64,000 bases of DNA from positions 62,001-126,000 of the forward strand of contig JAXDNY010000009.1 in NCBI GenBank assembly GCA_034669145.1, given 5' to 3'. The DNA is from PALSA-894 sp034669145. Lineage in GTDB: Bacteria > Pseudomonadota > Alphaproteobacteria > Rhizobiales > Xanthobacteraceae. Position 1 is the stretch's first letter. Every line of letters begins with the position of its first letter. Below are positions 18,250 to 27,184 of this stretch, one piece after another. Under the pieces are notes generated by a model. The model worked only from the letters and a program-made list of their open reading frames with translations, searched no databases and was not told the origin of the DNA. The position numbers were made by a program, and so were the translations under genes.

Positions 18250-18365
18250 GTCATTCCGGAAGCCGCGCAGCGGCTATCCGGAATCCATAACCACGACCGG
18301 TGAGATTACGCACCGCCTGTGGTTATGGATTCCGGGCTCGCGCCTCCGGCGCGCCCCGGAATGAC
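18250..18365. repeat. Intergenic palindromic repeat, family A (copy 2)
   Basis: This is the cleanest copy: GTCATTCCGG to CCCCGGAATGAC, with internal arms GGAATCCATAACCAC and GTGGTTATGGATTCC that pair perfectly. It lies between divergent genes upstream of the receptor gene at 18468. Confidence 0.9.
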
Positions 18366-18467
18366 CAGCTACTTCAACTCCCATCAGACGCGAATAACAT
18401 CCGTTCAGTTCGCGATGACTTTCGGATAGCATTCAGGTGGAGACCGAAAGCCAGAGGGAGACGATCG

Positions 18468-19484
18468 ATGCGTTCATGGATTGCGGCGGGCTTCGCCGCG
18501 CTGGTTCTTGCGCTGCCGGCCGCCGCCCAGACGCAAAAACCCGAGACCGCCAAGGTCCGCCTCGCGGTCGGCGGCAAGTCGTCGCTCTATTACCTGCCGC
18601 TCACCATCACGGAGCGCCTTGGCTACTTCAAGGAAGCCGGCCTGGACGTCGAGATTTCGGACTTTGCGGGCGGCGCGAAGTCGCTGCAGGCCCTGATCGG
18701 CGGCAGCGCGGACGTGGTGACGGGCTCGTTCGATCACACCATCCAGATGCAGGCGAAGAACCAGTCGATCGTCGCGGTCGTGCAGATGGGCCGCTTCCCC
18801 GGCTTTGCGCTCGGTCTGCGCAAGGAGAAGGCCGCGAACTACACCGGCCCGAAAGACCTCAAGGGCATGAAAATCGGCGTCACGGCGCCGGGGTCCAGTA
18901 CGCACTTCATGGTGCTGTACATGATGGCGCAGGCCGGCCTGAAGCCGGACGACGCGGTGTTCATCGGCACCGGTTCGGGCGGCACGGTCGTCGCTGCGGT
19001 GCAGCACGGCGAGGTCGACGGCGTTTCGAATGCCGATCCGATGATCACCAAGCTCGACCGCGAGGGCGCGATCAGGATCGTCGCCGATACGCGCACGCTG
19101 GAAGGCACCACCAAGGTGTATGGCGGACCCTACCCCGCTGCGACGCTGTATGCCCAAAGCGCGTTCATCGAGAGGAACCCCAACACCGTGCAAGCGCTGG
19201 TGACGGCCCTGGTGCGCGGACTGAAGTGGGTACAGGCGCACAGCGCCGACGACATCGCCAAGATGATGCCGGAAGAATACATGCTCGGCGACAAGCCGCT
19301 GTTCGTCGAGGCGATCAAGGCGAACCACGCCGCCTATTCGCCGGACGGACGCTTTATGAAGGACGGCCCGGAGACGGCGCTGAAGGTCCTCAAGGCGTTC
19401 GATCCGAATGTCGCGAACGCGAAGATCGATCTGGCGAAGGCGTATTCGGACCGGTTCGTCGAGAAGGCGAACGCGGGGCATTAG
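18468..19484 (+). CDS. NMT1/TauA-type ABC transporter substrate-binding protein
   Basis: A 338-residue periplasmic receptor of the nitrate/sulfonate/taurine (NitT/TauT) class. A signal peptide (residues 1-20) ends ALPAAA-QTQ. The mature protein has LYYLPLTITERLGYFKEAGLDVEI split across the first lobe and GGSADVVTGSFDHTI, typical of NMT1 domains. GGGAG lies eight bases before ATG 18468; the longer open frame starts inside the repeat. No permease or ATPase is adjacent, so it must use membrane parts coded elsewhere. The ligand is unknown. Confidence 0.87.
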   Translation: MRSWIAAGFAALVLALPAAAQTQKPETAKVRLAVGGKSSLYYLPLTITERLGYFKEAGLDVEISDFAGGAKSLQALIGGSADVVTGSFDHTIQMQAKNQSIVAVVQMGRFPGFALGLRKEKAANYTGPKDLKGMKIGVTAPGSSTHFMVLYMMAQAGLKPDDAVFIGTGSGGTVVAAVQHGEVDGVSNADPMITKLDREGAIRIVADTRTLEGTTKVYGGPYPAATLYAQSAFIERNPNTVQALVTALVRGLKWVQAHSADDIAKMMPEEYMLGDKPLFVEAIKANHAAYSPDGRFMKDGPETALKVLKAFDPNVANAKIDLAKAYSDRFVEKANAGH

Positions 19485-19486
19485 CG

Positions 19487-19625
19487 TGTGTCCCGCACGC
19501 GGTGCAGCGCGCAGCGGTGTACCGCAGATGCGGGACCCCGGTTCCTTCTCTTTGCTGAAATCAAGAAACCGTGGTCCCGGGTCTGCAGCGCACCACTAAT
19601 GTGCTGCGCTGCGCCCGGGACACAG
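19487..19625. repeat. Intergenic palindromic repeat, family B (copy 2)
   Basis: The element runs from TGTGTCCCGCACGCGGTGCA to GCGCCCGGGACACAG and matches the copy at 14751 at both ends and in the GGTCCCGGGTCTGCA core, while the middle differs. It starts three bases after the receptor stop codon and ends just before the next gene. Confidence 0.85.
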
Positions 19626-19638
19626 AGTGATTAGCCAT

Positions 19639-20727
19639 ATGCCCCTTCCCAACACCTCCCCGCTCCGCCTTTGCGTCATGCAGGGCGACGGTATCGGCCC
19701 GGAGATTACCGCCGCGACACTCGACGTGCTGCGCGCGGCCGGAAAACGCTGGCAGATCGAGTTCGCCTTTGAGGACGTGCCGATCGGGCTCGAGCCGCTC
19801 AAGGCGCAAGGCACGACCTTTCCCGAAACGAGCTTCGCGGCCGCGAAGTCCGCCGACGGCATCATCCTCGGGCCGGTGTCGCACAACGACTATCCGCCCG
19901 CCGACAGAGGCGGCATCAACCCGTCGGGCGCGCTGCGCAAGCGGCTCGACCTGTTCGCCAACATCCGGCCCGCGAAGACGCGCAAAGGGTTTCCGGCGCG
20001 ATGCGGCAAGCCGGTCGATCTCGTGGTGGTGCGCGAGAACACCGAGGGGTTCTATGCCGACCGCAACATGTTTCAGGGCACGGGCGAGTTCATGCCGACC
20101 GCCGACTTGGCGCTCGCGGTGCGCAAGATCACGCGCCACGCCTCGATGCGCATCGCCGAGGAAGCGTTCCGCCTCGCGATGCAGCGGCGCCGGCATGTCA
20201 CCGTCGTGCACAAGGCGAACGTGCTGCGCGTTTCCGACGGATTGTTCCTGGAATGCACCCGCGCGGTCGCGGCGACCTACCGCGACGTGACGTGCGAGGA
20301 GAAGATCATCGACGCGATGGCGGCGCTGCTGGTGCGCGACGCCAGCAAGTTCGACGTGATCGTCACCACCAACATGTACGGCGACATCCTGTCCGACGAG
20401 GCCTCCGAGATCGCCGGCAGCCTCGGGCTCGCGGCTTCGGTCAATGCCGGGACCGATCACGCGATGGCGCAGGCGCAGCACGGCTCGGCGCCAGACATCG
20501 CCGGACAGGACAAGGCCAATCCGGCTTCGCTGATCGGCTCCGCCGCGATGCTGCTCGCTTGGCTCGGCGAGCGGCGCGACGATGCGCGCCTCGGCCAAGC
20601 CGCCGCGGGAATCGAGCGCGCGCTCGACGCCGTGATCGCAGCGCCGGAGTGGCGCACAGGCGATCTCGGCGGCCCGCTCGGCACGAAAGCGTTCGGCGCG
20701 CGGATTGCTGCCACTCTGAATTCTTAA
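19639..20727 (+). CDS. Isocitrate/isopropylmalate dehydrogenase family protein
   Basis: A 362-residue NAD(P)- and metal-dependent beta-decarboxylating dehydrogenase. Landmarks are MQGDGIGPEITAATLDVLRA at the N-terminus, VVRENTEGFYADRNM (substrate loop), a catalytic Tyr-Lys region with HKANVLRVSDGLF, and the metal-binding TTNMYGDILSDEASEIAGSL. The sequence differs enough from typical LeuB that tartrate, homoisocitrate or another 2-hydroxydicarboxylate could be the substrate. ATG 19639 has no clear ribosome site; GTG 19627 is an alternative. The nearby leuCD make a LeuB role possible, but the genes are not contiguous. Confidence 0.82.
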   Translation: MPLPNTSPLRLCVMQGDGIGPEITAATLDVLRAAGKRWQIEFAFEDVPIGLEPLKAQGTTFPETSFAAAKSADGIILGPVSHNDYPPADRGGINPSGALRKRLDLFANIRPAKTRKGFPARCGKPVDLVVVRENTEGFYADRNMFQGTGEFMPTADLALAVRKITRHASMRIAEEAFRLAMQRRRHVTVVHKANVLRVSDGLFLECTRAVAATYRDVTCEEKIIDAMAALLVRDASKFDVIVTTNMYGDILSDEASEIAGSLGLAASVNAGTDHAMAQAQHGSAPDIAGQDKANPASLIGSAAMLLAWLGERRDDARLGQAAAGIERALDAVIAAPEWRTGDLGGPLGTKAFGARIAATLNS

Positions 20728-20755
20728 TCGATTGAAACCGTTATTTTTCGACAAC
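20723..20755. repeat. Direct repeat with core CTTAATCGAT (copy 1)
   Basis: The segment CTTAATCGATTGAAACCG followed by TTATTTTTCGA resembles 22422-22453 (CTTAATCGATGGAAACCG, TTATTCCTCGA) in the same orientation. It includes the stop codon of the dehydrogenase gene and lies downstream of the TadG-like gene. A third, shorter match to CTTAATCGA is at 22564. Confidence 0.6.
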
Positions 20756-20764
20756 AGGCGGTCA

Positions 20765-20798
20765 CCTTGCGGTCGCACCAAATGGTCTTTTGGCAAGG
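20765..20798. terminator. Possible bidirectional hairpin between convergent genes
   Basis: CCTTGC (20765-20770) can pair with GCAAGG (20793-20798), with an inner CCAAA/TTTGG stem. It lies between the stop codons of two convergent genes, where a terminator is expected, but there is no strong T run. Confidence 0.3.
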
Positions 20799-20808
20799 CC
20801 GCAGTCTG

Positions 20809-22086
20809 TTACTGGGTCAGTATCGGACGTCCGCCGGTTTGCACCATGAGCGATTTCGGCAAGGGCAGCGCCGTGAGCGAGGTGTCGTTATTGATGATGA
20901 GATCGCCGTTGCCGACAAACCGCAGCGTATCTCCGATGTAGGAGGTGTACGGTGAGGGCGCGAAGGCAGACGCCGAGCCGCTGACGGTGACCTCCTGCTT
21001 GGGCAAGTACACGATGCCCTCGAAATAGAGCTCCGCCTGACCGGAGAGCGAGCTCGTCGAACCGGCAAGTCCGCTCGGGCCGTCCGGATCGAGAAAGATC
21101 GCGAAGCCAGGTAGCGGTCCATCGGCCGGCGCAATGAGATGCCAGTCGGCCTGCCCGCTGAGTTGCAGCGAGGTGTTGTAACCGGTCAGGAAAAACGAGA
21201 CGCCATTGCCGGTGAAAGTCCCGCCGCTCTCGCTGATGATCCCATCCTTCACCACGTAGAGACCTGGAGCGAAGGTGACCTTGACGGGCCCTGAGAAATT
21301 CATGCCTCCGCAATAGACGCCGGGTTGGAGCGTCACAGTCTTGTTGCCCGAAAGCTGATAGTTCGTGAAGTCGCACGCACCGACCATGGGGCGGGGATAG
21401 TTTGCGAAAGGATCGGGAACAGGCTTGCAGGTCGCGTCAGGCGCCGGCGAGATCGTCGAATTGCCGACAGTACTGATGCCGCCGACAAAGCAATTCTCGA
21501 CCGATTGGATACGCGTATTGCCGTTCATGTCGACGGCGCGCGAGCTGCTCGAATTGACCTGAATCACGCATTTGGGCGCGTTGATCGTGATCGAGGCGTT
21601 GCCGGTGAGCTGCAACGCCGACTGCGCGGTGCGGTTGAGCGCCATGACGCAGTAATACGCGCCGGTGCTCGGCGGGACGGTCGCCGTTCCCGCCACGCGG
21701 ACGTCAATGCCGGAAACTCCGAGCACACCAAGAAAATTCGAAGGAACGGTCGCCGTGACCGTTCCGGTGTAGGCGCGGGTGCTGGTCAGCTGGAATGTCG
21801 GATTGATATGCGTTGCGGTCTTCGGGTTCAGATTGGCGTTGAAAGAATTCCGGGCTGTGTCGGCCCAACTGGTGGTTCCGTCTTTCGCACCGGCGATCAG
21901 AGCGGCGTCGAGACTGACCTGCAAACTCGTGCGCGCGTTGGCGGCGGCGGAATAATCGACGGCTGCGCCGACCAGACCCACAAGCGGAATCAGGGCCAGG
22001 GCGAATGTGGTGACCACCGATCCCTCGGAACTACGCTTGAATCCGACGCACGACTTTTCACGAGCGAGGCGTATTCCTGGCGACAT
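20809..22086 (-). CDS. TadE/TadG-like pilus-assembly protein
   Basis: A 425-residue protein. A basic N-terminus precedes one membrane segment (about residues 25-47: VVTTFALALIPLVGLVGAAV) followed by DYSAAANARTSLQVSLDAAL, the usual TadG start in which a membrane anchor leads to a long extracytoplasmic domain. The remainder is rich in Gly, Ser, Thr and Asn with repeated beta-solenoid-like units such as TLQPGVYCGGMNFSGPVKV and FAPGLYVVKDGI. TadG proteins are minor components of Flp/Tad pilus systems, but no other tad gene is in the window. A decayed relative lies divergently at 22669. Confidence 0.8.
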   Translation of the reverse strand: MSPGIRLAREKSCVGFKRSSEGSVVTTFALALIPLVGLVGAAVDYSAAANARTSLQVSLDAALIAGAKDGTTSWADTARNSFNANLNPKTATHINPTFQLTSTRAYTGTVTATVPSNFLGVLGVSGIDVRVAGTATVPPSTGAYYCVMALNRTAQSALQLTGNASITINAPKCVIQVNSSSSRAVDMNGNTRIQSVENCFVGGISTVGNSTISPAPDATCKPVPDPFANYPRPMVGACDFTNYQLSGNKTVTLQPGVYCGGMNFSGPVKVTFAPGLYVVKDGIISESGGTFTGNGVSFFLTGYNTSLQLSGQADWHLIAPADGPLPGFAIFLDPDGPSGLAGSTSSLSGQAELYFEGIVYLPKQEVTVSGSASAFAPSPYTSYIGDTLRFVGNGDLIINNDTSLTALPLPKSLMVQTGGRPILTQ

Positions 22087-22107
22087 CTAAGCACCTTTTC
22101 TGTACCA

Positions 22108-22128
22108 CCCGATATTCAAACTATCGGG
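22108..22128 (-). promoter_or_regulatory. Inverted repeat CCCGATA/TATCGGG before the TadG-like gene
   Basis: A perfect 7-bp inverted repeat with a seven-base loop lies 22 bases before the start of the TadG-like gene. It could be an operator or a 5' leader hairpin. Nothing in the window identifies a binding protein. Confidence 0.4.
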
Positions 22129-22668
22129 CACAGTTTGCTCGGTGCGTAATTCGGATCGAATGAATTTCTGCTAGTTGTTCAACACGTTTATTCACAGATG
22201 AACCAAACACGGAATACAAAATTAGGCATAGCGCTTCTGCCGAGTTCCCGAGCCATCCCGTATCGGCTGTTCTAAGCGATGTAGGCGCGCCCTTGGGAAG
22301 GCGGATGAACAACTCCAAGGCAACACGCGCGATTTTCCAATCGCCGGGCGGAAAGATCTGCCAAGTCGGCGGGCCATTCGGCGTAAAAGCATTTGCCAAC
22401 GTATTGCATCGGCTCTCAAAGCTTAATCGATGGAAACCGTTATTCCTCGATACACCATAGCAATACGTAACCATAAGCGCACAAAACCTTGCCCGACATA
22501 GCGTAACACTCTGCTCGCGCGTGCATTCTCCCGAACGCGCAAAACTGTGCCGAATTTCACCGTCTTAATCGACCAAAGGGAGGGATCGCCAGCGACGCTT
22601 TGTAAAAATGGCGGAACCGAGGATGCGCCATCTCACACTGGGGTAGCTCCGATGACGCATGCTCTAAC
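22129..22668. other. Unassigned spacer between TadG-like gene and its decayed relative
   Basis: About 540 bases with lower GC than the flanks. It holds the second copy of the CTTAATCGAT repeat (22422-22453) and a short third match near 22564. A minus-strand frame at 22121-22474 is open, but its translation shows no family features and I do not call it a gene. No tRNA, insertion sequence or clear terminator is visible. Confidence 0.5.
22422..22453. repeat. Direct repeat with core CTTAATCGAT (copy 2)
   Basis: This copy matches 20723-20755 over CTTAATCGAT, GAAACCGTTATT and TCGA. The two copies flank the TadG-like gene in direct orientation, 1.7 kb apart. Confidence 0.6.
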
Positions 22669-23751
22669 CTTAAGGCAGCCGACGCCACCGCGCTGAACCT
22701 CGTGCAAAATGCTGCTTCAATTCCGAGCGGGACGTGAGTGAAACGCCACCAATATCTTCAAGACCGCGTTCACGCGGGCTGACGCGAAAAACCTTGCAGT
22801 CACCGCATCGTCAACCTCCGGCGGCACGGTCACGGTGTCGGCGACCGCCTCCATGGCGACCGACTTCATGGGCGTGCTGGGTGTTTCGGACGTGACGATC
22901 GGCTCGCGCGCCGTCGCGATGAAGACGCCCGGCGACGGGCTTGGTTGCGTGCTCGCGCTCGATCGCAACGCCAGCGGAGCGATCACCGCGCAAAGAAGCA
23001 CGACGGTCAATCTCAATGGCTGCAGCATGTACGACAATTCGAGCAGCGCCTCGGCAATGACCGTGGGCGGCTCCGCCCAGGTCAGCGCGCTGTCCGTCGG
23101 CGTTGTGGGCGGCATTTCCGGCAATACCAGCGTCACGACAACGCAAGGCGTGCGGACCGGAATGAGCCCGATTCCCGATCCTTATGCAAGGGTTGCGGTG
23201 CCGTTTTTCTCAGGCTGCAACCAAAACAATTTTTCGGCAAAGAAACAGATGACGATCGATCCCGGCGTCTACTGCAGCGGAATGCAGTTCAACGCCAATG
23301 CGGACGTGACGTTCAATCCGGGAGTCTACTTTATCGATCGAGGCAACTTTTCGGTGAACGGCGGCGCCAAGCTGCAGGGCACCGGCGTGACCATCATCTT
23401 CACGTCGAGCACGATGAGCGATTGGCCGGATGCTCAAATCAACGGCGGCGCGATGATCGATTTGCGGCCGCCCTCCACCGGCCCCTTGGCCGGCATCGTG
23501 ATGTATGGGGACCGCAATATTCCGGTCGGCACGACATACAAGTTCAACGGAGGCGCGACTCAATACCTCGGCGGTGCTGTCTACTTCCCGACCGGTGCGG
23601 TCGACTTCGCGGGCGGCGCCGGCACCAACACGAATTGCACACAGCTGATCGGAGGCACGATCACGTTCACGGGCAATTCCGGCCTGGCCATCAATTGCGC
23701 TGGGTACGGCGTCAAGCCGATCAGCCCATCGGGGTGCGGCTCCTCTCTTAG
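22669..23751 (+). pseudogene. Decayed TadG-like gene (N-terminus lost, two frameshifts)
   Basis: The TadG-like body is clear from about 22742, with NIFKTAFTRADAKNLAV, MATDFMGVLGVSDVTIGSR, a solenoid part (MTIDPGVYCSGMQFN, FNPGVYFIDRGNFSV) and TITFTGNSGLAINC. Upstream, in another frame, 22669-22740 reads LKAADATALNLVQNAASIP then a stop, the piece that should precede it; the membrane anchor is absent. Near the end, the frame misses its stop and runs into leuD antisense; one extra G in the GGGG run at 23731-23734 would restore GVRLLS and TAG 23749-23751. Either real decay or, for the last shift, a homopolymer error. Confidence 0.75.
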
Positions 23752-23770
23752 CGGTGCGGCCGCGCCACGG

Positions 23771-24379
23771 CTACGCCCGCGGCACCGCCCACGGCCGCTC
23801 TGCACGATCTTTCGCCGCGAAGGCCTCGATCCGGTCCTTGTAAGTGGCCGTCAGATCGAGATCGTCCCAGCCGTTGAGCAGGCGCATCTTCCGCGCGGGC
23901 TCGATCGTGAACGGCACGACGTAATTTCCGGCCCTGATGGTCTGCGCTTCGAGATCGACCTCGGCGCGGCCGGTCTGCTCGACGGCGGAGAGCAGCTTCT
24001 CGATGTCCTCCTCGGACACGATGGCGGCCACCAGCCCGTTGTTCACCGAATTTCCCGCGAAGATGTCGCCGAAGCTCGTCGCCACCACGCAGCGGAAGCC
24101 GTGATCGACCAGCGCATACACCGCCGCCTCGCGCGAGGAACCGACGCCGAAGTTCCTGCGTCCGATCAAGATGCTTGCGCCCTGGCGGGCCGGATCGTTG
24201 AGCGGGAAATCCGGCCGCGGCTTGTCGTCGGCATCGAAGCGCAGATCGCGGAACAGCGCGTCGCCCAAGCCTTCCGCGCGCGAAATTTTCAGGAAGCGCG
24301 CCGGGATCACCTGATCGGTGTCGACGTTGTCGCGCCGCAACGCGACCGCGACGCCGCTGAGCTGTTTGAAAGGCTGCAT
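23771..24379 (-). CDS. leuD: 3-isopropylmalate dehydratase small subunit
   Basis: A 202-residue LeuD. It begins MQPFKQLSGVAVALRRDNVDTDQ and has IPARFLKI, the swivelling-domain motif GRRNFGVGSSREAAVYAL, and GDIFAGNSVNNGLVAAIV. With LeuC it isomerises 2- and 3-isopropylmalate in leucine synthesis in the cytoplasm. ATG 24379 overlaps the leuC stop (TGATG), giving coupling and equal subunits. The open frame upstream is a shadow of leuC. The 3' end is convergent with the TadG pseudogene, about 20 bases away. Confidence 0.95.
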   Translation of the reverse strand: MQPFKQLSGVAVALRRDNVDTDQVIPARFLKISRAEGLGDALFRDLRFDADDKPRPDFPLNDPARQGASILIGRRNFGVGSSREAAVYALVDHGFRCVVATSFGDIFAGNSVNNGLVAAIVSEEDIEKLLSAVEQTGRAEVDLEAQTIRAGNYVVPFTIEPARKMRLLNGWDDLDLTATYKDRIEAFAAKDRAERPWAVPRA

Positions 24380-25785
24380 CACGCCCTCCCGGCGAGCATC
24401 GGGCGTACATCGGCGAGGTGGCCGCTGACGGCGGCGGCGGCAACCATCGCGGGCGACATCAAATGCGTGCGCGCGCCTGGTCCCTGCCGGCCGCGGAAAT
24501 TGCGGTTGGTGGTCGAAGCGCAGCGCTCGCCCGGCGCCACGGTGTCGCCGTTGATGCCGATGCACATCGAGCAGCCGCTCTCGCCCCAGGTCAGGCCCGC
24601 CGCGGTGAAGATCTTGTCGAGGCCTTCCTGTTCGGCCTGATGCTTCACCTGCGTCGAGCCGGCCGAGACGAGACCCGGCACCTTGGCCTTGCGGCCCGCC
24701 AGGACGGACGCCGCCGCGCGCAAATCCTCGATGCGCGCATTGGTGCACGAGCCTATGAACACGCGATCGACCCGGATGTCGGTCAATTTCTGGCGGGCGG
24801 TCAGCCCCATGTAGTCGAGCGCGCCCTGCATCTGCTGCGCCTTGTCGGGATCGGTCACCTGCGCGGGGTCGGGCACCGCGGCATCGATCGGCAGTGTGTC
24901 CTCCGGGCTGGTGCCCCAGGTCACCACCGGCGCAATCGCCGAGGCATCGAGCGAGACTTCGGTATCGAACTCCGCGCCGGCATCGCTTGGCAGGCGCTGC
25001 CAGATTTCCACGGCCCGTTCGAAATCGGCGCCCTTCGGCGCGAACGGCCGGCCTCTCGCATAGGCGAACGTCGTCTCATCCGGCGCCACCATGCCGGTGC
25101 GCGCGCCGGACTCGATTGCCAGATTGCACAGCGTCAGGCGCCCTTCCATCGTGAGCGCGCGGATCGCACTGCCCGCGTATTCGACCGCATGCCCCTGCGC
25201 GCCGTTGGTGCCGATTTGCGCGATGATCGAGAGCGCGATGTCCTTGGCGCCGATGCCCGGTCCGGTTTGGCCATCGACCGTGACGCGCAGACGCTTCGGC
25301 TTCTTCTGCCACAGCGTCTGACTCAGCAGCACATGGCTGACTTCCGACGCGCCGATGCCGATCGCGATCGCGCCGAGCGCGCCGTGCGTCGCCGTGTGGC
25401 TGTCGCCGCAAACGATGACGAGGCCCGGAATGGTCAGTCCCTGTTCTGGCCCAACCACATGCACGATGCCCTGCCGCGGGTCGTTCATGCCCATCAGCAT
25501 GATGCCGTGGCGGCTGGTATTCTCCTCGATCTGATCGTTCATGCGCTTGAGCGAGGGATCGCTGAAGGTCCGGCTGTGATTGGTTGGGACATAGTGGTCG
25601 GCGATGCCGAAGGTGAGATCCGGCCGCGCCACTTTTGCGCCACGCGCATCGACCTTGTCGAAGCCCTGGAACGAGCCTTCGTGCACATAGTGCCGGTCGA
25701 CCCACAGCAGCGACAGGCCGTTCTCGGCCAGCAGGATCTCGTGCTGCGCCCAGATCTTGTCGAACAGCGTTAACGGCTGCGTCAT
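24379..25785 (-). CDS. leuC: 3-isopropylmalate dehydratase large subunit
   Basis: A 468-residue LeuC of the aconitase superfamily. The three cysteines that hold the [4Fe-4S] cluster are in VFIGSCTNARIEDL and in WGESGCSMCIGIN. VDRHYVHEGSFQGFD and VCGDSHTATHGALGAIAIG are also typical. ATG 25785 (MTQPLTLFDKIW) is chosen because AGGA lies seven bases before it; an ATG 30 bases upstream lacks support. It is in an operon with leuD; leuA and a certain leuB are not in the window. Confidence 0.95.
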   Translation of the reverse strand: MTQPLTLFDKIWAQHEILLAENGLSLLWVDRHYVHEGSFQGFDKVDARGAKVARPDLTFGIADHYVPTNHSRTFSDPSLKRMNDQIEENTSRHGIMLMGMNDPRQGIVHVVGPEQGLTIPGLVIVCGDSHTATHGALGAIAIGIGASEVSHVLLSQTLWQKKPKRLRVTVDGQTGPGIGAKDIALSIIAQIGTNGAQGHAVEYAGSAIRALTMEGRLTLCNLAIESGARTGMVAPDETTFAYARGRPFAPKGADFERAVEIWQRLPSDAGAEFDTEVSLDASAIAPVVTWGTSPEDTLPIDAAVPDPAQVTDPDKAQQMQGALDYMGLTARQKLTDIRVDRVFIGSCTNARIEDLRAAASVLAGRKAKVPGLVSAGSTQVKHQAEQEGLDKIFTAAGLTWGESGCSMCIGINGDTVAPGERCASTTNRNFRGRQGPGARTHLMSPAMVAAAAVSGHLADVRPMLAGRA

Positions 25786-25932
25786 GTCGCTTTCCTGCCC
25801 TGTCGTTGGCGGCATTTACCGCCGCAACAGAGCCCACGTAAAGGCCGCTAACCGTATGGGTGGCGGGCGGTTGATCGCGCCTTCCCGGCTGGGCAGTATC
25901 GCGCGCGGCGTGGCGTGAAGTGTTTTGAGTGC

Positions 25933-27180
25933 ATGAAGGCCATCATTGTCGGCGGAGGTGTGGGCGGGCTTGTCACCGCGCTGATGCTGCATGCGCGCGG
26001 CATCGATTGCGCGGTCTATGAGCAGGCCGAGGCGATCCGCGAGCTCGGCGTCGGCATCAACACGCTGCCGCACGCCATCAAGGAGCTGAAGGAGCTGGGG
26101 CTGCTGGAGCGGCTCGACGCGGTCGCGATCCGCACCTACGAGCTGTTCTATCTCAATCGCTTCGGGCAGGAGATCTGGCGCGAGCTGCGCGGGCTCGATG
26201 CGGGCTTCGACGTGCCGCAGTTTTCCATCCATCGCGGCAGACTGCAGAACGTCATCTATCAGGCGGCGCGCGCGCGGCTCGGCGAGAGCCGTTTCCATCT
26301 CGGCCACCGGCTGGGCAGCTTCACGCAGGACGACGGCGGCATCACCGCCTATTTCTTCGGCCGCGGCGGCTCGCACCGCGCAACCGCGCGCGGCGACGTG
26401 CTGATCGGCGCCGACGGCATTCATTCGTTCATGCGCGAGAAGCTGTTCCCGAACGAAGGTCCGGCGCGCTGGAATGGCACGATGCTGTGGCGCGGCGCCG
26501 TCGACTGGCCGCAATTCCTCACCGGCCGCTCGATGGCGATCGCGGGCGGCATGGAGGCGAAGTTCGTGCTCTATCCGATCGCGGCCGGCACGGCGCCGGA
26601 CCGCCGCCTGACCAATTGGGCCGTGATGGCGAAAGTCTCCGAGGGCGGCGCGCCGCCCGCCAAGGGGGAGGACTGGTCGCGCCCGGGCCGCTGGGAAGAT
26701 TTGGGGCCGCTGCTGAAGAACTTCCGCCTGCCCTACGTGGACGTGAGCCATCTGATCGAAGCGACCGGCGAGTTCTGGGAGTATCCACTGTGCGATCGCG
26801 ATCCGCTGCCGCGCTGGTCGCATGGCCGCGTGACGCTGCTCGGCGACGCCGCGCACCCGATGTATCCGGTCGGCTCGAACGGCGCCTCGCAGGCGATTTT
26901 GGACGCGCGCTGTCTCGCCGATTGGCTGGTGCGCGCCGAGCATCCGCTGCACGCGCTCGCTGCTTACGAGGCGGATCGGTTGCCTCCAACCGCGCAGATC
27001 GTGCGCATGAATAGAAAAGGTGGACCGGAAGGCGTGATCGACGCGGTCGAGGCGCTCGCGCCGGACGGCTTCACCAACATCGACGACGTGATGAGCTATG
27101 AGCGGCGGATGGCGATCGTGCGCGGCTATGCCAGCACTGCAGGCTTCGCACAGGCGCAGGTGAACAAGCCAAAGTCCTGA
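25933..27180 (+). CDS. FAD-dependent monooxygenase (UbiH/salicylate-hydroxylase-like fold)
   Basis: A 415-residue class A flavoprotein monooxygenase. The dinucleotide motif VGGGVGGLVTALMLHARG is at the N-terminus, DVLIGADGIHSFMR in the middle (DG motif) and LLGDAAHPMYPVGSNGASQ near residue 315 (GD motif). It would hydroxylate an aromatic or heteroaromatic acid using NAD(P)H and O2. ATG 25933 is the start that places the Rossmann motif at residue 5; an ATG six codons earlier is also open. It is divergent from leuC and convergent with a Bug receptor gene. The substrate is unknown. Confidence 0.85.
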   Translation: MKAIIVGGGVGGLVTALMLHARGIDCAVYEQAEAIRELGVGINTLPHAIKELKELGLLERLDAVAIRTYELFYLNRFGQEIWRELRGLDAGFDVPQFSIHRGRLQNVIYQAARARLGESRFHLGHRLGSFTQDDGGITAYFFGRGGSHRATARGDVLIGADGIHSFMREKLFPNEGPARWNGTMLWRGAVDWPQFLTGRSMAIAGGMEAKFVLYPIAAGTAPDRRLTNWAVMAKVSEGGAPPAKGEDWSRPGRWEDLGPLLKNFRLPYVDVSHLIEATGEFWEYPLCDRDPLPRWSHGRVTLLGDAAHPMYPVGSNGASQAILDARCLADWLVRAEHPLHALAAYEADRLPPTAQIVRMNRKGGPEGVIDAVEALAPDGFTNIDDVMSYERRMAIVRGYASTAGFAQAQVNKPKS

Positions 27181-27184
27181 ACCC

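Noticed and set aside
22121..22474. A 117-codon minus-strand open frame in the TadG spacer
   Set aside because: No signal, domain or ribosome site; overlaps the direct repeat and the inverted repeat region.
22835..24640. A fused TadG-leuD-antisense protein of 601 residues
   Set aside because: After about residue 300 the translation is antisense of leuD and leuC; the run-on is explained by a missed stop after a frameshift.
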